DNA of 6,662 nt, from contig QGUO01000196.1 in the NCBI GenBank assembly GCA_003242495.1, positions 1 to 6,662 of the forward strand. The letters are read 5' to 3'. Source of the DNA: Pseudomonadota bacterium (lineage in GTDB: Bacteria; Pseudomonadota; Gammaproteobacteria; Steroidobacterales; Steroidobacteraceae). The translations under genes and the position numbers were made by a program. This document shows positions 1 to 5,537 of the stretch, piece by piece. The number at the start of each line of letters is the position of its first letter. The stretch's first letter is position 1. A model generated the notes under the pieces. It ran no database searches. It saw only the letters and a list, made by a program, of their open reading frames with translations, and was not told the origin of the DNA.

Positions 1-349
1 TGCCGACGAGCCCGCGGTCGGTGAGCGCGTCGCGGCCTTCGGCGAGCATGGCGGGATTGATGTCCGTGAGAACGACCAGGCCGTCCTTGCCGACCTGTCG
101 CGCCATGCCGGCGGCCAGGTCGCCGGTGCCGCCGGCGACGTCGAGCGCCCGGTGCCCGGGCCGCAAGCCGGTCTGCGACAGCGTGAATCGCTTCCACAGC
201 CGGTGGATCCCACCCGACATCAAATCGTTCATGAGGTCGTACTTCCCTGCCACCGACTCGAACACGGCGCGTACCCGCGCCGTCTTCTCGGCGACCGGCA
301 CCTGCTCGTAGCCGAAATCCGTCATCGCGGGCGAGGGCTTCTCTGGCAT
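1..349 (-). CDS. ubiE: UbiE, ubiquinone/menaquinone C-methyltransferase (N-terminal part, runs off left edge)
   Basis: This is the first 116 codons of a class I SAM-dependent methyltransferase. UbiE methylates the ring carbon of the demethyl-benzoquinol or demethylmenaquinol intermediate in quinone synthesis. The visible part has the family's N-terminal signature: FGY at residues 12-14, then VFESVAGKYDLMNDLMS (29-45) and GIHRLWKRF (47-55). The SAM-binding motif I, LDVAGGTGDLA, lies at 69-79, and the acidic end of the next strand, LTDIN, at 94-98. The reading frame is open to the window edge, so the C-terminal half is missing only because the window stops. The start is taken at ATG 349, with a weak GTGAG a few bases upstream. 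An in-frame ATG at 325 (residue 9) is an equally possible start, because homologues differ in the length before FGY. It follows the DUF971 gene by 95 nt on the same strand. Confidence 0.95.
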   Translation of the reverse strand, partial: MPEKPSPAMTDFGYEQVPVAEKTARVRAVFESVAGKYDLMNDLMSGGIHRLWKRFTLSQTGLRPGHRALDVAGGTGDLAAGMARQVGKDGLVVLTDINPAMLAEGRDALTDRGLVG

Positions 350-416
350 GGGACTCACGACCACATCAATGCGGGATCAAAGCGCCATTCCGGGACCTTG
401 GGCGTGGCCGATGGGT

Positions 417-432
417 GGCATGCGGGCATGCC
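417..432. repeat. Perfect short inverted repeat between the DUF971 gene and ubiE
   Basis: GGCATGC (417-423) and GCATGCC (426-432) are exact reverse complements separated by two bases. In RNA the closing pairs would form a six-pair stem with a four-base loop. It lies 12 nt downstream of the DUF971 stop and about 67 nt upstream of the ubiE start. No T-run follows on either strand, so it is not a standard intrinsic terminator. It could be an mRNA processing or stability hairpin, a dyad protein site, or chance in GC-rich DNA. Confidence 0.35.
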
Positions 433-444
433 CCGGCCGCGGCG

Positions 445-822
445 TCATCGCTTGACGGAGGTCGGATAGGGGATACCGAGCTCCGCGAGGCGATCGAGGT
501 AATGCTGCCATTTCTTGTCCCGGTCGCGTCCGAGTTCGTACAGATAATCCCAGGTGTAAAGACCGGTGTCGTGGCCGTCATCGAAGACCAGGCGCACGGC
601 GTAATTGCCGACCGGCTCGACGCCCGTCACCACCACATCGTGCTTGCCCAGCTGCAAGGTTTCCTGCCCGGGGCCGTGGCCCCGCACCTCCGCGGAGGGC
701 GAGTAGACCCGCAGGTACTCGAACGGCAGCTCGAACGCGGCGCCGTCCGTGAACGTGACGGCGAGCACGCGCGAGCGCGTGCGCAGCTTGAGCTCGACGG
801 GATGAGGGGTCGCGGCGGTCAC
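445..822 (-). CDS. DUF971 / GBBH-like N-terminal domain protein
   Basis: A 125-residue single-domain protein of the DUF971 family, the fold also found at the N terminus of gamma-butyrobetaine hydroxylase and at the C terminus of the plant Fe-S carrier HCF101. Family hallmarks are LRVYSPSAEVRGHGPG (37-52) and GNYAVRLVFDDGHDTGLYTWDYL (72-94). The C terminus (99-125) is a basic helix ending in a Pro-Tyr-Pro stretch. The domain covers the whole protein, so this is the stand-alone bacterial form, for which I know no established function. The start is GTG at 822, with no good Shine-Dalgarno and no better in-frame start. The gene begins 42 nt after the hslU stop, and homologues next to hslU are common in proteobacteria, so co-transcription with the HslVU protease is likely. 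A role in Fe-S or metal handling is only suggested by the domain's other contexts. Confidence 0.9.
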   Translation of the reverse strand: MTAATPHPVELKLRTRSRVLAVTFTDGAAFELPFEYLRVYSPSAEVRGHGPGQETLQLGKHDVVVTGVEPVGNYAVRLVFDDGHDTGLYTWDYLYELGRDRDKKWQHYLDRLAELGIPYPTSVKR

Positions 823-828
823 GGCCCG

Positions 829-834
829 ATTGTA
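829..834 (-). promoter_or_regulatory. Possible -10 element (TACAAT) directly before the DUF971 GTG start
   Basis: On the minus strand TACAAT matches the sigma-70 -10 consensus at five of six positions and ends six bases before the GTG start codon. Transcription from it would begin at or next to the start codon and give a leaderless message, which would fit the absence of a Shine-Dalgarno. Against this, the bases where a -35 box would sit (about 852-857) are CCCCGC on that strand, and there is no extended -10 TG. Weak candidate. Confidence 0.2.
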
Positions 835-864
835 CCCGATGACGCGCGCTGGCGGGGCGCGGGA

Positions 865-2205
865 CTACAGGATGTAGCGCGTGAGGTCCTCGTCCTTGAC
901 CAGCTCGCCGAGGTGCTCGTCCACGTACTGCGCGTCCACCACGACCTCCAGGCCGTTGCGATCGGCCGCCTCGTAGGAGATCGATTCCAGCAGCCGCTCG
1001 AGCACCGTGTGCAGGCGCCGCGCGCCGATGTTCTCGGTGCGCTCGTTGACCTGGTAGGACACCTCCGCGATGCGCCGCACGCCGCTGTCATCGAACCTGA
1101 GCTTCACCCCCTCCGTGGCGAGCAGGGCTGTGTACTGCGTGCACAGGGACGCATCGGGCTCGGTGAGGATGCGAATGAAATCCTCGACCTTCAGCGCGTC
1201 GAGCTCCACGCGGATCGGAAAGCGGCCCTGCAGCTCGGGGATCAGGTCCGAGGGCTTGGACATGTGGAAGGCGCCCGAGGCGATGAACAGGATGTGGTCG
1301 GTCTTGACCATGCCGTACTTCGTGGTGACGGTGCTGCCCTCCACCAGCGGCAGCAGGTCGCGCTGCACGCCCTCGCGGGACACGTCGGCCCCGGAGGTCT
1401 CCTGGCGGCGGGCGATCTTGTCGATCTCGTCGAGGAACACGATCCCGTTCTGCTCGGCATTGGCGAGCGCGCGCAGCTTGAGCTCCTCCTCGTTGATCAT
1501 CTTGGCGGCTTCCTCGTCGGTGAGCAGCTTGAATGCTTCACGCACCTTGACCTTGCGAGTGCGGGTGCGTGAGCCGCCGATGTTGGAGAACATGCTTTGC
1601 AGTTGCTGGGTGAGTTCCTCCATGCCCGGGGGCGCCATGATCTCCACGCCCACGGGCAGCGCGCGCACCTCGATCTCGATCTCGCGATCGTCGAGCTGTC
1701 CTTCGCGCAGCATCTTGCGGAATTTCTGCCGCGTCTCGTTCTCGCGCGGATCGGCCTGCGGCTCGACGCCGAAGCCGATGGTCGACTTCGGGCGCGGCAG
1801 CAGCGCATCGAGCACGCGCTCTTCCGCCGCATCCATGGCGCGGTGACGGACCTTCTCCATTTCCTCCTCGCGCGTCATTTTCACCGCCACGTCGACCAGG
1901 TCCTTGATGATGGAATCCACCTCGCGGCCCACGTAGCCGACCTCGGTGAACTTGGTGGCCTCGACCTTCACGAACGGCGCGCGCGCGAGCTTGGCGAGCC
2001 GTCGCGCGATCTCGGTCTTGCCGACGCCGGTCGGGCCGATCATCAGAATGTTCTTGGGCGTGATCTCGGCGCGCAGCGGCTCCTCTACCTGCATGCGGCG
2101 CCAGCGGTTGCGCAGCGCGATGGCCACGGCGCGCTTGGCGCCGCTCTGCCCGACGATGTGCTTGTCGAGCTCCTGGACGATTTCTCGGGGGGTCATGGAT
2201 GACAT
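865..2205 (-). CDS. hslU: HslU, ATPase/unfoldase subunit of the HslVU protease
   Basis: A 446-residue AAA+ (Clp/Hsp100) protein that forms a hexameric ring, unfolds substrates with ATP and threads them into HslV in the cytoplasm. Walker A GPTGVGKT is at 57-64, the substrate-gripping pore loop GYVG at 90-93, and Walker B FLDEID at 257-262. The arginine-finger region GRFP has R328, and the sensor-2 region GARRL spans 394-398. The inserted I-domain occupies roughly 110-243 and is rich in charged residues and MAPPGMEEL. The C terminus ends DLTRYIL, the tail type that docks into HslV to activate it. Length is close to the 443 residues of E. coli HslU. The start is ATG 2205, giving MSSMTPREIV, which aligns with E. 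coli MSEMTPREIV. AGGA lies 11 nt upstream, slightly far. A second ATG at 2196 would be further still. It follows hslV by 23 nt. No key residue is missing. Confidence 0.98.
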   Translation of the reverse strand: MSSMTPREIVQELDKHIVGQSGAKRAVAIALRNRWRRMQVEEPLRAEITPKNILMIGPTGVGKTEIARRLAKLARAPFVKVEATKFTEVGYVGREVDSIIKDLVDVAVKMTREEEMEKVRHRAMDAAEERVLDALLPRPKSTIGFGVEPQADPRENETRQKFRKMLREGQLDDREIEIEVRALPVGVEIMAPPGMEELTQQLQSMFSNIGGSRTRTRKVKVREAFKLLTDEEAAKMINEEELKLRALANAEQNGIVFLDEIDKIARRQETSGADVSREGVQRDLLPLVEGSTVTTKYGMVKTDHILFIASGAFHMSKPSDLIPELQGRFPIRVELDALKVEDFIRILTEPDASLCTQYTALLATEGVKLRFDDSGVRRIAEVSYQVNERTENIGARRLHTVLERLLESISYEAADRNGLEVVVDAQYVDEHLGELVKDEDLTRYIL

Positions 2206-2228
2206 GGGGAGCGTATTCCTGTCGTACG

Positions 2229-2765
2229 TTATCCCTTCAACTCCTCGACGGTGATGTGTCGATTGGTGAACACACAGATGTCGGCGGCGATGTTGAGCGA
2301 CTTCTCGACGATGGTGCGCGCATCGAGCTCGGTGTTCTGTACCAGCGCGCGCGCTGCAGCCAGCGCATACGCGCCGCCGGAGCCGATGGCCATGATGTCG
2401 TCCTCAGGCTCGATGACGTCGCCGGTGCCGGAGACGATGTACGAGTTCCTGGCGTCCGCGACGCACAACAGCGCTTCCAGCCGTCGCAGGCTGCGGTCCG
2501 TCCGCCAGTCCTTGGCCAGCTCGATCGCGGCGCGCGTGAGATTGCCGTATTGCTGCAGCTTGCCCTCGAAGCGCTCGAACAGCGTGAACGCATCGGCCGT
2601 CCCGCCGGCGAAGCCCGCGAGCACCTTGTCATCGTAAAGGCGGCGCACCTTGCGGGCATTGCCCTTCATGACCGTGTTGCCGAGGGAGACCTGGCCGTCG
2701 CCGCCGACGGCGACCGTGCCGTTGCGGCGCACCGAAACGATGGTCGTGCCGTGAAATTGTGTCAC
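2229..2765 (-). CDS. hslV: HslV, threonine peptidase subunit of the HslVU protease
   Basis: A 178-residue N-terminal-nucleophile hydrolase of the proteasome beta family (peptidase family T1). It forms the double-hexamer proteolytic core capped by HslU. I choose GTG 2765, which has GGGA seven bases upstream and yields MTQFHG followed by TTIVSVRR. The nucleophile is then Thr7, exposed when the six-residue propeptide is removed autocatalytically. In E. coli only the initiator Met precedes that Thr. From memory, beta-proteobacterial and some gamma-proteobacterial HslV begin with a similar MxQFHG segment. In mature numbering (Thr7 = 1) the catalytic Asp17 (in GGDGQ) and Lys33 (in GNARKV) are present, as are LGNTVMKGN, GFAGGTADAFTL, ELAKDWRTDR and IGSGGAYA. 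The open frame reaches further upstream to a TTG at 2831, but those residues do not resemble HslV. hslU follows after 23 nt. Confidence 0.97.
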   Translation of the reverse strand: MTQFHGTTIVSVRRNGTVAVGGDGQVSLGNTVMKGNARKVRRLYDDKVLAGFAGGTADAFTLFERFEGKLQQYGNLTRAAIELAKDWRTDRSLRRLEALLCVADARNSYIVSGTGDVIEPEDDIMAIGSGGAYALAAARALVQNTELDARTIVEKSLNIAADICVFTNRHITVEELKG

Positions 2766-2885
2766 TGTGAGTTCCCGGGTTCGTCGCTTGGTCGCAAGTG
2801 TACAGCCTACTCCGCGGCAGCCCTGCGGCAATCCCGAGGAGGCGGGACGTCTCCGCGGGGCTTCACATCACGTTCTCGCATTGGT
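2766..2885 (-). other. Intergenic region upstream of hslV, probable internal promoter zone
   Basis: At 120 nt this is the widest gap in the minus-strand series and the likeliest place for a separate hslVU promoter. On the minus strand there is a TACACT hexamer at 2797-2802 (four of six matches to TATAAT), but no convincing -35 at 16-18 nt. A small inverted repeat, TCCCG (2832-2836) with CGGGA (2843-2847), lies about 40 nt after the xerC stop. No T-run follows it, so it is at best a weak terminator. CTCCGCGG occurs twice in the same direction (2810-2817, 2851-2858). I see no clear sigma-32 heat-shock promoter and no small gene. Confidence 0.4.
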
Positions 2886-3806
2886 TCAGGACTTCTTCGC
2901 TTGGCGGCGGGCGCGCGGGTGCGCAGCATCGTAGATCTTGGCGAGGTGCTGAAAATCAAGGTGGGTGTACACCTGGGTCGTCGAAATGTTGGCGTGTCCG
3001 AGCAATTCCTGCACGCCGCGCAGGTCCTGGCTGGACTCGAGCAGGTGTGTCGCAAAGGAGTGACGGAACAGATGAGGATGGACACGTGTGCCGAGCCCCA
3101 GGTGCCGCGCCCATTGCGCCACGCGGACTTGCACGGTGCGCGCGCTCAGCGGGCGGCCCAGGCGGCTCACGAACAGCGCCCTCTCGCCGGCGGGGGCCAT
3201 CGCCGGACGTTGCTCGAGCCATTTGGTCAAGGCCTGTGCGGCCTGCCTCCCGAGCGGCACGATGCGGGTCTTGTTGCCCTTGCCGGTGACGCGCACCGTG
3301 CGATCGCGCAGATCCACGTCGTGCAGCTGGAGACCGATCAGCTCCGCGAGCCGCAAGCCCGAGGAATAGAACAGTTCCATGATGGCCTTGTCGCGGACGC
3401 CGAGCTCGGTCTCGGCGCCCGGGGGCTCGGCGTCCAGGAGCTGCGCCATGCGGTCGACGTCGAGCGTCTCGGGCAGACGGCGGCCCGCCTTGGGCGCCTG
3501 CACGCCCCGCGCAGGATTGGCCACGAGCACGCGCTCCCGTAGCAGGTACTCGAAAAAGGAGCGCAATGCCGAGAGCCGGCGTTGAATGGACCGTGGCGAC
3601 TGCCCCGCGCGAAAGTCCGCCGCCGCGAACGCGCGCACGTGGCCGGCGTCGACGTCGCGCCAATGTGCGATTCCCTGGCGATCACAGAACGCGACGAAGC
3701 GCTGCAGATCGCGGCGGTAATTGACGCTGGTGTGCGCGGCCAGCCGGCGCTCCGTCGCCAGATGCGTCAGGAAGCGTGGCAGCCAATCGAGAGCGGTGGC
3801 GTTCAA
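2886..3806 (-). CDS. xerC: XerC, tyrosine recombinase for chromosome dimer resolution
   Basis: A 306-residue tyrosine recombinase, close to the usual 298-300 of XerC. With XerD it resolves chromosome dimers at dif near the division septum. The N-terminal core-binding domain spans about 5-95, including LSALRSFFEYLL (78-89). The catalytic domain has the full set of active residues: R152 (SSGLRLAEL), K176 (TGKGNKTR), H245 and R248 (HPHLFRHSFATHLL), H271 (LLGHANIST) and the nucleophile Y280 (QVYTHLDFQHL). The ending, IYDAAHPRARR, is typical of XerC rather than of integrases. The only usable start is TTG 3806: the DUF484 stop TAG lies in the same frame just 18 nt upstream, and no ATG or GTG comes earlier. 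No Shine-Dalgarno is seen, so translational coupling to the DUF484 gene, 15 nt upstream, is likely. The dapF - DUF484 - xerC context supports XerC over XerD. Confidence 0.96.
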   Translation of the reverse strand: MNATALDWLPRFLTHLATERRLAAHTSVNYRRDLQRFVAFCDRQGIAHWRDVDAGHVRAFAAADFRAGQSPRSIQRRLSALRSFFEYLLRERVLVANPARGVQAPKAGRRLPETLDVDRMAQLLDAEPPGAETELGVRDKAIMELFYSSGLRLAELIGLQLHDVDLRDRTVRVTGKGNKTRIVPLGRQAAQALTKWLEQRPAMAPAGERALFVSRLGRPLSARTVQVRVAQWARHLGLGTRVHPHLFRHSFATHLLESSQDLRGVQELLGHANISTTQVYTHLDFQHLAKIYDAAHPRARRQAKKS

Positions 3807-3818
3807 CGCTGCGACGCT

Positions 3819-3830
3819 GCGCTATAGCGC
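3819..3830. repeat. Perfect 12-bp palindrome around the DUF484 stop codon
   Basis: GCGCTATAGCGC is fully self-complementary, and the stop codon TAG of the DUF484 gene lies inside it. The xerC TTG start begins 12 nt further on. It could bind a dimeric protein. As RNA it would fold poorly within one molecule because there is no loop. It may be chance. Confidence 0.4.
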
Positions 3831-4529
3831 GCTCACTGTCTCGCTGACCAGCTCGCCGATACGCGCCAGAAACTCGGTGCTCATGGTGGGCGCGAACCGC
3901 TCCGCGTCGGGGCTGCCGATGGCGAGCAGGTCGGTGTGCGGTCGCGCACCCAGCGGCACCAGTGCCGCGGAGCCGATCTCGGTGGTGCCCACGCCGAAGA
4001 GAAAATCGCGCTGGCTGTCGCGGATCTGACCGCAACGCGGCCGCCCGGACTCGAACAGGGTCTCGAACATCTTCAGCTCCGGTGCGTTCGGCGCCACCAC
4101 GCGCAGGTGGCGGCTGTCGATGGCGGCGAACGGCGAGCCCTCAGGGCGCGCCAGCACCAGCAGCCATTCGGAGGCGCCGAAGTCCTCACGCAGCGAAGTC
4201 TCGAGCGTGTCGATCAGCGCGGCGGCGTCACGCGTGCGGATCAAGCGACAGGCAAGGCGATGAATGCGCGCGGCGAGCACGTCGTTGGCGCGCGCCACCT
4301 CGATGAGCTCCTGTAACCGTGCCTCGAGCTTCTGGTTCTTCTCGCGCAACACGATCACCTGGCGCTCCACCAGCGAGACCGTCGAGGGGTTGCGACCGTG
4401 CGGCAGCCTGATCCGCGCCAGGAGCGCCGAGTGGCGTTCGAAAAAATCAGGATGTTCGTCCAGATAGTCGGCCACGGCTTGTTCGGGAAGCGGCGCGGCC
4501 GTCCTCTCCGGCGCGGTTTGCTTGTTCAT
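3822..4529 (-). CDS. DUF484 family protein (YigA-like), GAF-type domain
   Basis: A 235-residue protein of the DUF484 family, the product usually encoded between dapF and xerC in gammaproteobacteria (yigA in E. coli). The N-terminal segment VADYLDEHPDFFERHSALLARIRLPHG (19-45) is the family hallmark. It is followed by a predicted coiled coil (about 52-80, with VERQVIVLREKNQKLEARLQEL). From about 100 to the end comes a GAF-like domain with SAALVPLG near residue 190 and ending FLARIGELVSETVSAL. There is no signal peptide or membrane segment, so it is probably cytoplasmic. The ligand and function are unknown to me. Its fixed place next to xerC suggests, but does not show, a link to chromosome resolution or division. 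ATG 4529 has GGAG four bases upstream. It starts 46 nt after the dapF stop and ends in TAG, in the same frame as xerC. Confidence 0.93.
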   Translation of the reverse strand: MNKQTAPERTAAPLPEQAVADYLDEHPDFFERHSALLARIRLPHGRNPSTVSLVERQVIVLREKNQKLEARLQELIEVARANDVLAARIHRLACRLIRTRDAAALIDTLETSLREDFGASEWLLVLARPEGSPFAAIDSRHLRVVAPNAPELKMFETLFESGRPRCGQIRDSQRDFLFGVGTTEIGSAALVPLGARPHTDLLAIGSPDAERFAPTMSTEFLARIGELVSETVSAL

Positions 4530-4575
4530 AAAGCTCCAGCGATTACCCCATTGGTTGCGGCGGCGTGCGGCGGCG

Positions 4576-5418
4576 TCAGGCGCCCGCCTGAAAGCCTGCC
4601 AGGTCGACCGTGCCCTCGAAGACTTTGACCGCCGGGCCGATCAGCCACAGCCGCGCGCCCGGGCCGGGCCACTGCACGGTCATGCGCCCGCCCGGGACGT
4701 CGACATTGACCTCCTCGCCGAGCAGCCCCAGGCGTCGGCCCACGGCCACTGCCGCGCACGCGCCGGTGCCGCAGGCCCGTGTCTCGCCCACGCCGCGCTC
4801 GTACACCCGCAGGCGGATGTGATCCGGTGCGACCACTTCCATGAAGCCCACGTTCACACGCTGCGGGAAGCGCGGGTGATTCTCCACCGCCGGGCCGAGC
4901 GTGTCCACGGCCGCTTCCTTCACCGAGGCGACCTGCAGCACCGCGTGCGGATTGCCCATGGACACCGCGCCGATGCGCAGCTCGCTCTCCCCGACGCGCA
5001 GCGGGTAAATGTCTGCCTCGCGTTTGGCCTCGAACGGCAGCGACGCCGGGTCGAAGTTGGGCACGCCCATGTCGATGGCCACCAGCCCGTCGGCGCGCAG
5101 CCGCCCGGTGACCTGCCCGCCGGGGCTCGCCATGCGCACTTCGCTGCGTCCGAGGCGCCGCGCGAGCAGGCTGACGAGACAGCGCGCGCCGTTGCCGCAT
5201 TGCTCGACTTCCGAGCCATCGGCATTGAAGATGCGATAGCGTGCATCGATGCCCGGCGCTGCGCCGAGCAGGACCAGCGCCTGATCGAAGCCGATGCCGG
5301 TACGGCGGTCCGCCAGCCGGCGCAGCAGATCGGGCGAGGGAATGGCCGCGGCGGAAGGTGCCTCGAAAACGATGAAATCGTTGCCGAGGCCGTGCATCTT
5401 GGTGAACGTTATGCGCAT
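4576..5418 (-). CDS. dapF: DapF, diaminopimelate epimerase
   Basis: A 280-residue, PLP-independent racemase that converts LL- to meso-diaminopimelate, the direct precursor of lysine and of the peptidoglycan cross-link. It opens with MRITFTKMHGLGNDFIVFE, the standard family start. Two pseudo-symmetric halves each carry one catalytic cysteine: Cys74 in ADGSEVEQCGNGARC (66-80) and Cys216 in GVGETRACGTGAC (209-221). Other family motifs are DRRTGIGFDQ (37-46), SMGNPHAV (153-160) and HPRFPQRVNVGFMEVV (181-196). Length fits the family (274 in E. coli). ATG 5418 has no clear Shine-Dalgarno. An ATG at 5429 is out of frame. It is the first gene of the minus-strand series and is divergent from the parA-like gene. 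No lysA or small lipoprotein gene is seen upstream. Confidence 0.98.
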   Translation of the reverse strand: MRITFTKMHGLGNDFIVFEAPSAAAIPSPDLLRRLADRRTGIGFDQALVLLGAAPGIDARYRIFNADGSEVEQCGNGARCLVSLLARRLGRSEVRMASPGGQVTGRLRADGLVAIDMGVPNFDPASLPFEAKREADIYPLRVGESELRIGAVSMGNPHAVLQVASVKEAAVDTLGPAVENHPRFPQRVNVGFMEVVAPDHIRLRVYERGVGETRACGTGACAAVAVGRRLGLLGEEVNVDVPGGRMTVQWPGPGARLWLIGPAVKVFEGTVDLAGFQAGA

Positions 5419-5456
5419 GGACGGAGCATACCGTACGTGGACATTTCTCTCGGGCC

Positions 5457-5483
5457 ATTTTAAGTTAGCTGCCCGACGAACAA
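5457..5483 (-). promoter_or_regulatory. Candidate promoter for dapF and the downstream series
   Basis: On the minus strand TAAAAT (5457-5462) matches the -10 consensus at five of six positions, in the only AT-rich stretch of the divergent 119-bp gap. A possible -35, TTGTTC (5478-5483), lies 15 nt upstream. TTATTG (5481-5486) at 18 nt is the alternative. Transcription would start near 5450, leaving a leader of about 30 nt before the dapF ATG. The -35 is poor, so only the -10 is reasonably supported. Confidence 0.35.
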
Positions 5484-5499
5484 TAACAGCCTGGCCTCG

Positions 5500-5532
5500 C
5501 CTCCAGTTCCTGGAGCCTCGATTACCCGGAGG
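5500..5532 (+). promoter_or_regulatory. Leader of the parA-like gene: hairpin and strong ribosome binding site
   Basis: GGAGG at 5528-5532 lies five bases before the ATG at 5538, a near-ideal Shine-Dalgarno. It picks this start over later Met codons at residues 5 and 7. Upstream, CTCCAG (5501-5506) and CTGGAG (5510-5515) can form a six-pair hairpin with a three-base loop. The overlapping CCTCC (5500-5504) is complementary to the GGAGG, so two mutually exclusive pairings are possible. GCCTCG is repeated at 5494-5499 and 5515-5520, 21 bases apart. Whether any of this regulates is unknown. Confidence 0.45.
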
Positions 5533-5537
5533 ATCGC

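Noticed and set aside
415..1572. A 385-codon plus-strand open frame across DUF971 and hslU
   Set aside because: Same reason: it mirrors two well-supported minus-strand genes, and its His/Leu/Val-rich product shows no family signature.
2766..2831. Longer HslV starting at the upstream TTG 2831
   Set aside because: The extra 22 residues do not resemble HslV, TTG is a poorer start, and GTG 2765 has a Shine-Dalgarno and gives the familiar QFHG-TT junction.
2832..2847. Intrinsic terminator after xerC
   Set aside because: The stem has five pairs and no T-run follows on the minus strand, so it does not meet the usual pattern.
2766..2885. Sigma-32 heat-shock promoter for hslVU
   Set aside because: Only fragments resemble the consensus: CTTGCG followed 13 nt later by CCCGGG, which would start transcription almost at the start codon. 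No credible CTTGAA/CCCCAT pair is seen.
2199..3542. A 447-codon plus-strand open frame across hslV and xerC
   Set aside because: It is antisense to two genes with complete catalytic motifs, its product is low-complexity and rich in Arg/Ala/Gly with no recognisable domain, and long antisense frames are expected in GC-rich coding DNA.
2886..3806. A phage or integron integrase and a mobile element boundary
   Set aside because: The C-terminal VYTHLDFQHL...YDAAHPRA and the dapF - DUF484 context mark it as housekeeping XerC. No att-like repeats or phage genes are nearby.
4522..5463. 313-codon plus-strand and 310-codon minus-strand open frames over dapF
   Set aside because: Both are out of frame with a dapF that has both catalytic cysteines and all family motifs.
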